Counted from the first letter of the stretch, positions 11,615-21,134 are shown. The stretch is DNA of 64,000 nt from Pseudomonas wenzhouensis (GCF_021029445.1 NZ_CP072610.1:2480001-2544000); one strand, 5' to 3'. The notes: generated by a model not told the origin, from the letters alone. Made by a program: numbers and translations.

Positions 11615-12115
11615 TTACTTGAGTACAGCGAGGGCTGCGGCGTAGTCAGGCTCGTCGGCAATTTCACCAACCAGCTCGCTGTGCAACACCTTGTCGTTTT
11701 CATCCAGCACCACCACGGCACGCGCGGCCAGGCCGGTCAGCGGGCCACTGGCGATGGCCACACCGTAGTGCTTGAGGAACTCGCCACCACGCAGGGTGGA
11801 CAGGTTGACCACCTTTTCCAGGCCTTCGGCACCGCAGAAGCGTGCCTGGGCGAACGGCAGGTCGGCGGAGATGCACAGCACCACGGTGTTGTTCAACTGG
11901 CTGGCTTCAGCGTTGAACTTGCGCACGGAAGTGGCGCAGGTCGGCGTGTCGACGCTGGGGAAGATGTTCAGCACCTTGCGCTTGCCGGCCAGGCTGGCCA
12001 GGGTGACGTCGCTCAGGTTGCCCGCGACCAGGCTGAACGCCGGCGCCTGCTGACCAGCCTGCGGCAGTTGACCATCGACCTGTACCGGATTGCCTTTGAG
12101 AGTGACTTGCGCCAT
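11615..12115 (-). CDS. tpx: Thiol peroxidase (atypical 2-Cys peroxiredoxin)
   Basis: The 166-residue Tpx reduces hydrogen peroxide and alkyl hydroperoxides with electrons from thioredoxin. The peroxidatic cysteine is C60 in [14 protein letters not shown] and the resolving cysteine is C94 in [12 protein letters not shown], the canonical Tpx pair. The N-terminus [23 protein letters not shown] is also typical. I chose the ATG at 12115 (MAQVTLKG) because AAGGAAA precedes it; the longer frame adds twelve residues without homologous character. No signal peptide is seen, so I expect cytoplasmic or periplasmic-edge localisation as in other Pseudomonas. It is monocistronic with its own terminator. The 175 bases upstream (12116-12290) must hold its promoter, but I saw no clear motif there. 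Confidence 0.95.
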   Translation of the reverse strand: MAQVTLKGNPVQVDGQLPQAGQQAPAFSLVAGNLSDVTLASLAGKRKVLNIFPSVDTPTCATSVRKFNAEASQLNNTVVLCISADLPFAQARFCGAEGLEKVVNLSTLRGGEFLKHYGVAIASGPLTGLAARAVVVLDENDKVLHSELVGEIADEPDYAAALAVLK

Positions 12116-12290
12116 GGGAGTTTCCTTATCGTTCAGGGAGTTGAAGGGCAAATATGTGACACGGGCTTCGCCGCAGCGAATGCCCCATCGAATGGCAGGT
12201 CACGGCCCGACCATGCGTCCAGACTAGCGCAGAAGCGACGCCGATACACCGGAGACCGAGTAGGGATTTTAGCCAATGAACCTTTTGCCA

Positions 12291-15200
12291 TCAGAAATCG
12301 CGCCGGTAGAACAGGTCGAGCGAACTGGCCAGGCCGCTGGCGGCCTCCAGATACAAGCGCCGGCTCAACTGGTAGCGCAGGGCCATGGTATTGGCCGGCT
12401 CGAACACCCCGACGCCATAGCGCAGACTGAGGCGCTCGGTGATATTGCCGCTGGCCACCACGCTGGTGGTCACCCCGCTGCCTTCGGTGTCGAGTTGAAA
12501 ATCCTGAATACCCAGGCTGTTGGCCAGGCCGGTGGTGATCGAACTGCTGCCGGCCAACCCCAGCGCCAGCGCCGCCTGGCCCAGCATATTGTTGTCGCCA
12601 CTGCCTTGCCCCAGCGGACGCCCCAGTACCAGGTAGGACAGCGCCTGCTCCTGGCTCATGGCCGGCTCGGCGAAGACCGTGGTGCTGGGCTGCTCGGCAC
12701 TGCCGGACAGACGAATACCGGCGACCACCGTATCGACCCGGCGAATCGCCTCGACATCGAGAAACGGCTGATCGATGGGGCCAGTGAACAACAACCGTGC
12801 GCGGCGGATGGTCAGACGCTGGCCGTAGGCACGATAGCGGCCATTGGCCAGATCCAGCTCGCCACGGGTGTCGAGGTTATCGCCGATATGCACGCGCCCA
12901 CGCAGGTCGGCGCTCAGGCCAAAACCGCTGAACGCCAGCTTGTCCTGACCGACCTCGACCTCGACATCCATGGCGACGCCGAGCCCCTCTTCGGCCTCTG
13001 GCACTTCACGCCCGACCACCTGCGCATCGCCGGAGACTTTCACCGTTGACGGTGGCAGCTCACGTACGCTGATCAGCCCGCGTGGCACGCCGACTTGACC
13101 GCTGATGGCCAGGCGCTGAGCACGTAGCTGCAATTGCAGGTCAGGTTCGACTTCCAGTTCGGCGTAAGGCTCGACCTTCACCGGCAGACGCCGGCCCTGC
13201 AGGGCCAGGTCGCCGCGCAGGCCTTCGGCCCAGGCAATTTCGCCACGCAGGTTGCCCTGGCCCTGCTCGCCACTGCGCCAGTTGCCGGCAAGCTGCACCC
13301 GCTCACCTGCGATCAGCGCCTGCAGCTGCAAGCCCTCCAGGCTCACCGGCAACTCGCTGCCGGACAGCTCGCCGCCCTCCAACCGCAGCTGGCCGTTGAT
13401 CTGCGGCGCCATCAGCTGGCCACCGATAGTGCCACTGCCCTGCAGCTTGCCTTCGAGGGTGTCCGCCATTGCCACGAAGGGGCGCAAGACGGCGAGGTCG
13501 AAACCACTCAGACGAAACTCGCCGTTGACCGGCTTGTACGCCGGGCGCGGATCGATCTGCGCCTGCAGTGCCAGCTCACCGAGGCGTGCGCTGACGAAAC
13601 GCAGTTGGCTGTCCACCCGCTGCGGACGCAACGTGCTGCTCAGACGCAGACTGTCATAGGGGAAATCCAGCCACTGCTGGTCATCTGCCTGACGAATGCG
13701 CAGGTTGCCGCTACCGGCGTCGAGCGTGATCTGGCCATTGGGGCCACTGTCCGGCAACTCGACCTTGAGCTGACCCTCCAAGCGACCCTGCCAGGCGAAA
13801 TCCTCGGGCAACCAGGGCTGCAGGCTGGCCAGCGGGAAGTTCTCCAGGCGCCAGTCCAGGCTGGGCTGCGGCATCAGCCGTTGCTGCCCGCCACACAGAC
13901 TGGCATCGCCGGACTGCCAGCAATGCGCGCCCAGGTTGAGCCGGCCACTGGCCAGACGCTCCAGGCTCGCCGCCTGCTGCAACTGCCAGTCCTGACCACC
14001 GCTCTGCACCCGGCCGCTGGCGATGCGCCCGCGCCAGTCGCCTTGTTCGCTCAAGTTGCCGTCCAGAGCCAGCGCCAGCTGCAGCAGCGGCCCTTGCAAA
14101 TCGATAGTCAGCGCCTGACGACGCTGATCGCCACGGCCATCGGCCTGCAAGCGCCCGAGGTAGGTGTCGCCGATACGAATACCGCGCAGATTCAAACCCA
14201 GGCGCGCCTGCTGGCGAGCATCCAGCGTCGCGTCCAGTTGCAGGCGACGCAGACTGGGGTCGCCAAAGGCCAGGCGCTCACCACTGAGCGCCAGCTGGCC
14301 TTGCGGCGCCTGCAGGGTACCGGCCATGGACAACTGGCCCTGTATCTGCCCTTGCAAGCCAGGCCAGAGTTGCCCCAGGCGCGGCAACGCCAACTCCAGC
14401 TGACCACGCAAACGCTGATCCAGCGCGCCCTGGCCGCTGACCCGGTTGTCGCCCAGGCGTACCAGCAGTCGCTGTAACTGCCACTGCTCGCCGCTACCGC
14501 CGCCCTGCACCTGCAATTGCGCCGGTTGGCCGCGCAGGCGGCCATTGAGATCGATATCGGCTTGCGCCTGCAACGCCCCGGCGTTGAAGCTGCCGGAGGT
14601 GTTCAGCGGGCCGGCCAGATTTCCCGGCATCTGCGCCAACCAATAACCGGGGTCGAGCGCGCTGAGCTGCAACATGGCCTGCCAGTCGATGCCCTCGGCA
14701 AAACCGACCTTGACCACCCCCTCGGCACGCCCCTGGCCGGCCACCAGCTGCAATTGCGGCAGGCTGAACTGAGCGAGATCGCCACTGACCGGGCTGCTAA
14801 GGCTGAAGTCACCCGCAGGTCCCTGCAACTGCGCAGCGAAGTTACCCAGGAAATTGCCTTCGCTATAGCTGACTTCGGCCTGCAGTTGTTGCAGTGCCAC
14901 GGGTGGCGGCTCGTCCAGCGGGTACAGGCGCTGCCAGGGAAAATCCAGCCAGTCCAGCCTGGCATCGACGCTGAACACTTCGCGCCAGGCCAGCGTGCCC
15001 TCGAGTTGCACATGTTGCGCTTCGGCCTCGATACGTAACAGCTCTATATCCGCACCGGCAGCATCGACACGCCCCCGCAGTTGCAGCGGCATCGGCGCCT
15101 GCTCGGCCGGCAGATTGGCCGTGCCTTCAATGCGGTAGCCACTGGCCAGATCACCCTGAGCCTTGAGTTGCAGCGCTTGCAAACGCAGGGTTGGCGGCAA

Positions 15201-15971
15201 GGCACTGCTGGCCTGAAAAGCGTCGCTGGTCAGACGCAACTCGGCCGGCAGGTGCTCGGCCAGCGCCTGCACCGAGCCCTGCAAGCGGGCGTCGAGATAG
15301 CCTGTGCTATCGGCCTCGACCTCCAGGCTGCGCTGCAATTCGCCGCCCACCTGCAGCGCCACCTGCCAGGGTTTGCCATCGACCTCGGGCAACTGCAGGC
15401 GCCCGCTCAAGGCCAGCGGCCAGCCACCCTGCGGCGTCAGACGACCGCTGACCTCCAGGCGCAGTTCATCACGCTGCAGGGCAAAACGTTGCAGGTCGAC
15501 GCCCTGCTCGTTCCAACTGGCAATCAGTGCGACATCGCGCACCTGCGGCTGGCCGTCCAGAGTCAGCTCGCCCAGCTGGATATCGCCCAATTGCAGGCGC
15601 AGTGGCAGTTTTACATTGGGCAGACTGAGCGGTTCGCTGCCCGATTCGGCACCGGCCGGCAAGGTCACGGCCACCCGCTGCAGATGCAGGCGATCCAGGC
15701 ACAGCGTCAGGCGCAGCAGGCACGACGGCGACCAGGTCATGTCCAGCTGCTGCAGCTCCACGCGCATCTCGTCCTGCTGCCAGATCAGCGCATCGGCCTG
15801 CCAGGCACCGCCCAGACGGCCTACGAAGTTGTCGACCTGCAAGCCTGGCACCTGGGCCAGCAGCGAACGGCTACCGCCCTGGGTACCGAGCAGCGTCCAC
15901 AAAACGGCTACGAGCAGCAACAGCAGAGCGAACAGACCTCCGGCCAGCCATTTCAGCAGGCGCCGGGTCAT
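12291..15971 (-). CDS. tamB: Translocation and assembly module inner-membrane subunit TamB
   Basis: The 1226-residue AsmA-like bridge protein spans the periplasm from an N-terminal inner-membrane helix (residues 8-30, LAGGLFALLLLLVAVLWTLLG). The body is a long run of amphipathic beta strands with repeated short motifs such as GQLQLPEVDG, LNLRGIRIG and GELDLANGRYRAYGQ. The C-terminal DUF490 domain (about the last 330 residues) ends in SSLDLFYRRDF, the aromatic end expected to dock with TamA. Family members serve in autotransporter insertion and in phospholipid transport to the outer membrane. Its start overlaps the tamA stop by ATGA at 15968-15971. The length agrees with TamB of Pseudomonas. 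No terminator is evident after the stop. Confidence 0.93.
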   Translation of the reverse strand: MTRRLLKWLAGGLFALLLLLVAVLWTLLGTQGGSRSLLAQVPGLQVDNFVGRLGGAWQADALIWQQDEMRVELQQLDMTWSPSCLLRLTLCLDRLHLQRVAVTLPAGAESGSEPLSLPNVKLPLRLQLGDIQLGELTLDGQPQVRDVALIASWNEQGVDLQRFALQRDELRLEVSGRLTPQGGWPLALSGRLQLPEVDGKPWQVALQVGGELQRSLEVEADSTGYLDARLQGSVQALAEHLPAELRLTSDAFQASSALPPTLRLQALQLKAQGDLASGYRIEGTANLPAEQAPMPLQLRGRVDAAGADIELLRIEAEAQHVQLEGTLAWREVFSVDARLDWLDFPWQRLYPLDEPPPVALQQLQAEVSYSEGNFLGNFAAQLQGPAGDFSLSSPVSGDLAQFSLPQLQLVAGQGRAEGVVKVGFAEGIDWQAMLQLSALDPGYWLAQMPGNLAGPLNTSGSFNAGALQAQADIDLNGRLRGQPAQLQVQGGGSGEQWQLQRLLVRLGDNRVSGQGALDQRLRGQLELALPRLGQLWPGLQGQIQGQLSMAGTLQAPQGQLALSGERLAFGDPSLRRLQLDATLDARQQARLGLNLRGIRIGDTYLGRLQADGRGDQRRQALTIDLQGPLLQLALALDGNLSEQGDWRGRIASGRVQSGGQDWQLQQAASLERLASGRLNLGAHCWQSGDASLCGGQQRLMPQPSLDWRLENFPLASLQPWLPEDFAWQGRLEGQLKVELPDSGPNGQITLDAGSGNLRIRQADDQQWLDFPYDSLRLSSTLRPQRVDSQLRFVSARLGELALQAQIDPRPAYKPVNGEFRLSGFDLAVLRPFVAMADTLEGKLQGSGTIGGQLMAPQINGQLRLEGGELSGSELPVSLEGLQLQALIAGERVQLAGNWRSGEQGQGNLRGEIAWAEGLRGDLALQGRRLPVKVEPYAELEVEPDLQLQLRAQRLAISGQVGVPRGLISVRELPPSTVKVSGDAQVVGREVPEAEEGLGVAMDVEVEVGQDKLAFSGFGLSADLRGRVHIGDNLDTRGELDLANGRYRAYGQRLTIRRARLLFTGPIDQPFLDVEAIRRVDTVVAGIRLSGSAEQPSTTVFAEPAMSQEQALSYLVLGRPLGQGSGDNNMLGQAALALGLAGSSSITTGLANSLGIQDFQLDTEGSGVTTSVVASGNITERLSLRYGVGVFEPANTMALRYQLSRRLYLEAASGLASSLDLFYRRDF

Positions 15972-17695
15972 AGTTCAGGCCCCATGGAGAAATGCAGGCG
16001 CACGCCACCCTCGTCGTCCAGCGCGTGGGCCAGATCCAGGCGCAGCGGGCCAACCGGCGAAACCCAACGCACACCGAAACCAACGCCGGTCTTGAGGGTG
16101 GGGAAATCCAGCGAGTCGAACGAATTGCCCTGGTCGATGAAGGTCGCCAGGCGCCACTTGTCGGTCAGGCTGTACTGGTACTCGGCGCTGGCAGCGAACA
16201 GGTAACGGCCGCCGATCTTGTCACCGCGATTGTTCTCCGGCGACAGGCTCTGGTAGTCGTAGCCGCGTACGCTCTGATCGCCACCGGCAAAGAAGCGCAG
16301 CGACGGCGGCACGGCAGAGAAACCATTGGTTTCGGTGCCGCCAAACTGTACGCGCCCCAGCAGGCGGTGATGGTCGAATACGGTGGTCAAGCCCTTGAGC
16401 ATGACATTGCCATGCAACACGTTGGCATCGGACAACAGGCCATCGACGGCGCCACGCAGGTCGAACTGCAGGCGATAGCCCTGATTCGGATCGAGGCGGT
16501 TATCGCTGCGCAGCAGCGAGTAATTGACGCCCGGCATAAGCAAGGTGCTCAACCCGGAATCGTCGCCCAGGCGATATTCCTCGTGCTGCCATTTCACCGA
16601 CAGCACGCGCTGCCAGCCGCCAGGGCGCTGGCTGTGCCATTCCGGGCCCAGGGTGAGCAGACGGCTGAGGCTGTCCTTGCTGGCCAGTTCTTCGTACTGA
16701 TAGCCGCCAGCCAGACGCAGCTTATCGGTCAGCGGTGGATCACCAGGGATGTCGTACCACAGACCGACGTTCTGCCTTGGCGCCGACAGTTCGGTTTCCA
16801 CCCCGTAGCTATGCCCCTGCGGGTTGCGCCAGTGGCGTGTCCAGTTGGCACGCAGGCGCGGCCCGACATCGGTGGAAAAGCCCAGCCCCAGGCCCATGGT
16901 GCGCGGCTCGCGAACCTGCAGCGTCACCGCAACCGGAATGCGCAACTGCTCGGCCTGGGCAGGGATGGCGTCGACCCTCACCGACTCGAAATAGCCGCTG
17001 GATTGCAGCGCCTGGTACAGCTCGGCGATCAGCTCGGAATCGTAGGGGGTGTCCGGCTCGAACGGCACCATACGCCGCAGCAGCGCTTTATCGAACGGGA
17101 AATCACCGCCGAAGGCTATATCGCCCAGGCTGTAGCGCGGCCCACTGGCGAAAACCAGTTCGATATCGGCCACCCCGGCAGCGGGGTCGACCTGCAAGCG
17201 CTGGCGGGTGAATCGGCCATCGAAGAAGCCGTAGCGCGAGGCCTGATTCTGAATCAGCCGCTTGGCATCCTCGTAGCGCCCGTGATTGAGCACCGAACCC
17301 GGTTGCAGACGGCTGGCACTGGGGATGCGAAAAGCCGACAGTTCGCTGGCCGGCCCTTCGATGCGAATGTCGACATGGCGCAGGCGAACGCGCTCACCGG
17401 GCTCGACTTCGAGTACCAGGCGCGGTGTTTCGCCCTCTTCGATACGGCTGCGAATACGCGCCTGGTAGTAACCCAGGGCCTGAGCAGCCTTGTCGGCCTC
17501 ACCCTCGGCGATGCGCCGCAGGCGTCGCAATGACTGCGCGTCGCGTCCGTCGAGGCTGCCGACATAACCTTCGATATTGGCCTTGAGAGCCGAATTGCTC
17601 GGGGTAATTCGTACGTCCAGCTCGCCTGCGGCGAAGGCACCCGTACCGATCAGCAGCAGCACCAGGCTGCGCTGAAGATGTCCATATACGCTCAT
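15968..17695 (-). CDS. tamA: Translocation and assembly module outer-membrane subunit TamA (BamA/Omp85 family)
   Basis: The 575-residue Omp85-family protein has a signal peptide (MSVYGHLQRSLVLLLIGTGAFA), three POTRA domains (about residues 25-255) and a 16-stranded barrel ending in F-S-M-G-PEL. The barrel contains the hallmark region FFAGGDQSVRGYDYQSLSP (VRGY being the conserved lid-loop VRGF/Y). It would insert or fold outer-membrane proteins together with TamB. An upstream GTG at 17713 would add six residues; I prefer ATG at 17695 because it gives a standard signal peptide, although neither has a strong ribosome-binding site. It forms an overlapping two-gene operon with tamB. The GNAT gene upstream ends 68 bases before this start. 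Confidence 0.92.
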   Translation of the reverse strand: MSVYGHLQRSLVLLLIGTGAFAAGELDVRITPSNSALKANIEGYVGSLDGRDAQSLRRLRRIAEGEADKAAQALGYYQARIRSRIEEGETPRLVLEVEPGERVRLRHVDIRIEGPASELSAFRIPSASRLQPGSVLNHGRYEDAKRLIQNQASRYGFFDGRFTRQRLQVDPAAGVADIELVFASGPRYSLGDIAFGGDFPFDKALLRRMVPFEPDTPYDSELIAELYQALQSSGYFESVRVDAIPAQAEQLRIPVAVTLQVREPRTMGLGLGFSTDVGPRLRANWTRHWRNPQGHSYGVETELSAPRQNVGLWYDIPGDPPLTDKLRLAGGYQYEELASKDSLSRLLTLGPEWHSQRPGGWQRVLSVKWQHEEYRLGDDSGLSTLLMPGVNYSLLRSDNRLDPNQGYRLQFDLRGAVDGLLSDANVLHGNVMLKGLTTVFDHHRLLGRVQFGGTETNGFSAVPPSLRFFAGGDQSVRGYDYQSLSPENNRGDKIGGRYLFAASAEYQYSLTDKWRLATFIDQGNSFDSLDFPTLKTGVGFGVRWVSPVGPLRLDLAHALDDEGGVRLHFSMGPEL

Positions 17696-17763
17696 GGCGA
17701 GGGATGCTACCACGGACTAGCGCCCGAGCCAGAGGCGTTACACCTGAACCCGACAGTCGCAGT

Positions 17764-18408
17764 TCAGGCGCTGGCACGCACCACCGGCTGTGGGTTGGGA
17801 TGGAAGAACACATGCTCGACCACCGGGCCGATGGCCAACTCACCAACCTCCTCGTAGCCCTGGCGCCGGTAGAACTCCAGGTAGCGCGCATTGCCGGTGT
17901 CCAGCACCACCCCTTGCGAGCCGCTGTCCTGCGCACACCAGTCGTGCAGGGCCTCGAGCAACTGTTCGCCGCGATGCTGCCCCTGGAACTCGGGGTGAAT
18001 ACCCAGTAGCGGCAGCACGTGGTAAGGCCCAGGCGGCAAACTGGCCAGCACCGCATCGTGGTATTCCAGATAACGTTTGGTGCAGCCGAAGCCGGTGCTC
18101 AGCAACATGCGCAGGCGCCAGCCCCAGCTTTCGGTGATGTCCAGGCGCCGTTGCGGTGGAGCGATCAGTGCCGCGCCGATCAGACGGTCATCGATCAGCA
18201 GACCGATGGCCGGCAAGTCCTCGGCGAAATGCTGCTGCACCAGTTCGCGAATCGTGGCGCGCACCCGCTGGTCGAAACCAGGGCGCTCGGCCTCGAATAG
18301 ATAGGCGAAGGTCGGCTCATGACGATAGGCATGGTAAAGCAGCGAACGCACCTCACGGGCGTAACCACCATTGAGCATGCGCACTTCTGCGGGGGCGTTA
18401 TGGGGCAT
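17764..18408 (-). CDS. GNAT-family N-acetyltransferase
   Basis: The 214-residue protein has a GNAT acetyl-CoA site: the beta4-alpha3 segment LPLLGIHPEFQGQHRGEQLLEAL carries the Q/R-x-x-G-x-G/A-type P-loop in variant form (QGQHRGE). The C-terminal ARYLEFYRRQGYEEVGE segment is the usual strand-helix for CoA. AGAGG lies upstream of the ATG at 18408 and supports that start. Substrate is unknown; these proteins acetylate small amines or protein N-termini. It lies upstream of tamA in the same orientation with a 68-base gap and may share a transcript. It is divergent from xthA. In PAO1 a gene of this kind occupies the same position, as I recall. Confidence 0.85.
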   Translation of the reverse strand: MPHNAPAEVRMLNGGYAREVRSLLYHAYRHEPTFAYLFEAERPGFDQRVRATIRELVQQHFAEDLPAIGLLIDDRLIGAALIAPPQRRLDITESWGWRLRMLLSTGFGCTKRYLEYHDAVLASLPPGPYHVLPLLGIHPEFQGQHRGEQLLEALHDWCAQDSGSQGVVLDTGNARYLEFYRRQGYEEVGELAIGPVVEHVFFHPNPQPVVRASA

Positions 18409-18560
18409 GGTGGACCTCTGTTGTTATAGATTGTGGGTCAGGTGCGGTATAGCCAACTTAGCACCGCCGCACGCCCCCTGCCAGGCGCTGGCCGCCAGCG
18501 TCGAGGATCGGCTAGCATCGCCGTTTAATCTGAAAGTCGCGCAGCGACATCCTCTTATAG

Positions 18561-18645
18561 CCTTCTCCTGCCGCGAGAAGGTGGCGCGAAGCGTCGGATG
18601 AGAGAGGCATGCTGCGAAGGCTTTCATCATTCCGGATGCCTCTCG
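18561..18645. repeat. Extragenic repeat, second copy of the muxB-muxC element
   Basis: CCTTCTC-N7-GAGAAGG at 18561-18581 is followed by GTGGCGCGAAGCGTCGGATGA, nearly identical to the segment in the element at 6972-7105. A closing inverted arm (AGAGGCAT at 18603-18610, ATGCCTCT at 18636-18643) completes the unit. It fills much of the 268-base gap between the divergent GNAT and xthA genes and may separate their promoters. Confidence 0.75.
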
Positions 18646-18676
18646 TGGCATGCCCGTTAGCCCAGGACCGCTGCCC

Positions 18677-19489
18677 ATGAAAATCGTCTCCTTCAATATC
18701 AATGGCCTGCGTGCGCGCCCACATCAGTTGCAAGCCTTGATCGAGAAGCACCAACCAGATGTGATCGGCCTGCAGGAAACCAAAGTAGCCGACGAGCAGT
18801 TCCCCGAAGCCGAGATCCGCCAGCTCGGCTACCACGTGCATTACCACGGCCAGAAAGGCCACTACGGCGTCGCCCTGCTCTCGCGCCAGGCGCCGCTGAG
18901 CCTGCACAAGGGCCTCCCCGGTGATGACGAAGAGTCTCAGCGGCGCTTTATTTACGGCACCTTCGCCGATGCCAGTGGCAACCCCATCACCGTGATGAAC
19001 GGCTACTTTCCTCAAGGTGAGAGCCGCGACCATCCCGTGAAATTCCCGGCCAAGCAGCGCTTCTATGCCGATCTGCAGCAGCTGCTGGTGGAGCGCTTCG
19101 ACCCGCAGCAGGCGCTGGTGGTGATGGGCGACATCAACATCAGCCCGGAAGATTGCGACATCGGCATCGGCGAGCCCAATCGTCTGCGCTGGCTGAAAAC
19201 CGGCAAGTGCAGCTTTCTGCCGGAAGAGCGCGAGTGGCTGGCGACCCTGAAGAACTGGGGCCTGGTGGACAGCTTCCGCCACCTCAACCCCGAGGTGAAT
19301 GACCGTTTCAGCTGGTTCGACTACCGCAGCCGTGGCTTCGAAGACGAGCCCAAACGTGGTCTTCGCATCGACGTGATCCTCGCCAGCCAGCCGCTGCAGG
19401 CGCGCTTCAAGGACGCCGGCATCGACTACGAATTACGCGGCATGGACAAGCCATCCGATCATGCGCCGATCTGGCTGGAGTTGGAGTGA
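18677..19489 (+). CDS. xthA: Exodeoxyribonuclease III (AP endonuclease)
   Basis: The 270-residue DNA-repair nuclease begins [22 protein letters not shown]. It has the exonuclease/endonuclease/phosphatase motifs: IGLQETKV (metal-binding Glu), [14 protein letters not shown] (catalytic Asp and Asn), and a closing [15 protein letters not shown] with the SDH catalytic histidine. It cleaves at abasic sites and removes 3' blocking groups. I chose ATG at 18677 because a longer frame from 18650 adds only nine non-conserved residues; 270 residues is the family length. The gene is isolated: a repeat lies upstream and a plus-strand gene starts about 100 bases downstream. Confidence 0.95.
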   Translation: MKIVSFNINGLRARPHQLQALIEKHQPDVIGLQETKVADEQFPEAEIRQLGYHVHYHGQKGHYGVALLSRQAPLSLHKGLPGDDEESQRRFIYGTFADASGNPITVMNGYFPQGESRDHPVKFPAKQRFYADLQQLLVERFDPQQALVVMGDINISPEDCDIGIGEPNRLRWLKTGKCSFLPEEREWLATLKNWGLVDSFRHLNPEVNDRFSWFDYRSRGFEDEPKRGLRIDVILASQPLQARFKDAGIDYELRGMDKPSDHAPIWLELE

Positions 19490-19590
19490 AATACCAATGC
19501 GTGACGAGCAGACGCCCCGTCACAAGACTGCAACCTGACTGACTTAATCTGCGCGGCACCTTATCCCACCCACTAGAAGGTGCCTGCCGC

Positions 19591-20973
19591 ATGCCGCGCG
19601 CCCTGTCCGCTGATCGCGACCTCTGGGGTCGTACGCTGTCGCTGTTGCTGATCGGTTTCATCTGCTACACCCTGCCGCTTTCCGTCTTCGCTACGGCACT
19701 GCCAGCGTCGGAGGATAACCAGCCGCTGCTGCGCATTGAGGGTTCCAACACCATCGGTGCCAGGCTGGCGCCGGAACTGGTCAAGGGGCTGTTCGAGGCA
19801 CAAGGCCTGCTGGACATCCATAGCGAGGACGGTACCCGGGCAAACGAGCAGCGTGTGCTGGCACGCCAGGCCGATGGCAGGGCGGTGGTTGTCGAAATTG
19901 CCGCTCATGGCTCGGGCACCGGCTTTACTGCACTCAGCGATGGCAGCGCCGATCTGGCCGCTTCATCGCGGCCGATCAAGGACAGCGAAGCCGCCAGCTT
20001 GGCCGCCCTGGGTGATCTGCGCAGCCCGCAAAGCGAACAGGTCATCGCCATCGACGGGTTGGCGATCATCGTCCACCCGTCCAACCCTGTCGCAGCGCTC
20101 AGCGTGGAGCAGATCGCGCAGCTGTTTTCCGGCGATATCGACGACTGGGCCACACTGGGCGGCAGGCCTGGCCAGGTGCGCCCCTACGCACGCGATGACA
20201 ATTCCGGCACCTATGACACCTTCAAGGAGCTGGTGCTGGCCCCAGGCGGACGTACACTTGCGCCCCGCGCGCAACGCTTCGAGTCCAGCAGCCAACTGTC
20301 CGACGCGGTGAGCAGCGATCCCAATGGCATCGGCTTCATTGGCCTGCCCTACATCCGTCAGGCCAAAGCGGTCTCGGTCGCGTCTGGCGACTCCCAGCCA
20401 ATGCCGCCGAGCACCACACTGATCGCCACCGAAGACTACCCCCTGGCACGCCGTCTGTTTCTCTACAACGCACCGCAACAGAGCAATCCCTGGGCCCGCG
20501 CGCTGATCGACTTCGCTCACAGCCCGCGCGGCCAGGCCATCGTCGACAGCAGCGGCTTCATCGCCCAGACCGTGCAGGCGGTGAAGGTCAACACAGATAC
20601 TCAGATGCCCGCGGAGTACCGGCAACTGGCAAAACAGGGGCAACGCCTGTCGGTGAACTTCCGTTTCCAGGAAGGCAGCGCGACGCTGGACAACAAGGCC
20701 CATCGTGATGTGCGACGGGTGCTGGACTACCTCAAACAGCACGACAAGTTGCAAAACAAGGTGGTGCTGGTCGGCTTTGGCGACCCGAAAAGCGACCCCG
20801 AGCGCGCCGAGTTGCTGTCGAAGCTGCGCGCCATGGCCGTGCGCCGCGAACTGGCCAGGGAGGGCGTACTGCTGCGTGAAGTCACCGGCCTGGGCAGCGA
20901 GCTGCCGGTGGCAGCCAATGATCAGAACAATGGCCGCATCCGCAATCGCCGCGTGGAAGTCTGGGTCTACTGA
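19591..20973 (+). CDS. Phosphate-binding (PstS-like) domain fused to a C-terminal OmpA peptidoglycan-binding domain
   Basis: The 460-residue exported protein has an N-terminal hydrophobic signal (about residues 14-34). A PstS-like periplasmic binding domain (about 45-330) follows, with the phosphate-loop motifs IEGSNTIGARLAPEL and ARDDNSGTYDTFKEL and the DLAASSRPIK segment. The C-terminus (about 345-460) is an OmpA-like domain ending in the peptidoglycan-binding signature NNGRIRNRRVEVWVY. The combination suggests a substrate-binding protein tethered to the cell wall rather than a free ABC-transporter partner. No ABC subunits adjoin it. AAGGTG lies ahead of the ATG. The true ligand is unknown; phosphate is inferred from the fold. 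It is probably monocistronic. Confidence 0.88.
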   Translation: MPRALSADRDLWGRTLSLLLIGFICYTLPLSVFATALPASEDNQPLLRIEGSNTIGARLAPELVKGLFEAQGLLDIHSEDGTRANEQRVLARQADGRAVVVEIAAHGSGTGFTALSDGSADLAASSRPIKDSEAASLAALGDLRSPQSEQVIAIDGLAIIVHPSNPVAALSVEQIAQLFSGDIDDWATLGGRPGQVRPYARDDNSGTYDTFKELVLAPGGRTLAPRAQRFESSSQLSDAVSSDPNGIGFIGLPYIRQAKAVSVASGDSQPMPPSTTLIATEDYPLARRLFLYNAPQQSNPWARALIDFAHSPRGQAIVDSSGFIAQTVQAVKVNTDTQMPAEYRQLAKQGQRLSVNFRFQEGSATLDNKAHRDVRRVLDYLKQHDKLQNKVVLVGFGDPKSDPERAELLSKLRAMAVRRELAREGVLLREVTGLGSELPVAANDQNNGRIRNRRVEVWVY

Positions 20974-21000
20974 GACCAGTAAATATTTTCTTACAAAGGC

Positions 21001-21029
21001 TTGGCAGCGCGACGACTCGACGCTAATCT
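21001..21029 (+). promoter_or_regulatory. Predicted sigma-70 promoter of the terC gene
   Basis: TTGGCA (21001-21006) and TAATCT (21024-21029) are separated by 17 bases. The -35 is strong (5/6 to TTGACA) and the -10 weak. It would give a leader of about 100 bases. Confidence 0.5.
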
Positions 21030-21035
21030 TCGCCG

Positions 21036-21134
21036 CGCGTGACGCCGGGCCCCTCTGGCGGTGAGTTTTCTCACCGTGATGTCGGAGTCACTGAGTAGAT
21101 ATCTTTCAACTCAGGCAGACATAAGGGAGGGCTC
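21036..21134 (+). promoter_or_regulatory. Structured 5' leader of the TerC/Alx gene
   Basis: The leader holds a perfect 7-bp hairpin CGGTGAG-TTTT-CTCACCG (21059-21076) and a second stem CTGAGT / ACTCAG (21091-21096, 21109-21114), followed by the ribosome-binding site AAGGGAGGG. Relatives of this gene are often controlled by a manganese/pH riboswitch (yybP-ykoY), but its conserved GGGGAGUAG core is absent, so any control here would be of another kind. Confidence 0.45.

Noticed and set aside
13134..14477. 447-codon plus-strand frame
   Set aside because: It is antisense to tamB, glutamine-rich and a product of high GC with strong third-position bias; no motif and no ribosome-binding site.
20974..21134. 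yybP-ykoY manganese riboswitch before terC
   Set aside because: The gene family often has one, but the conserved GGGGAGUAG core is not present in the leader.
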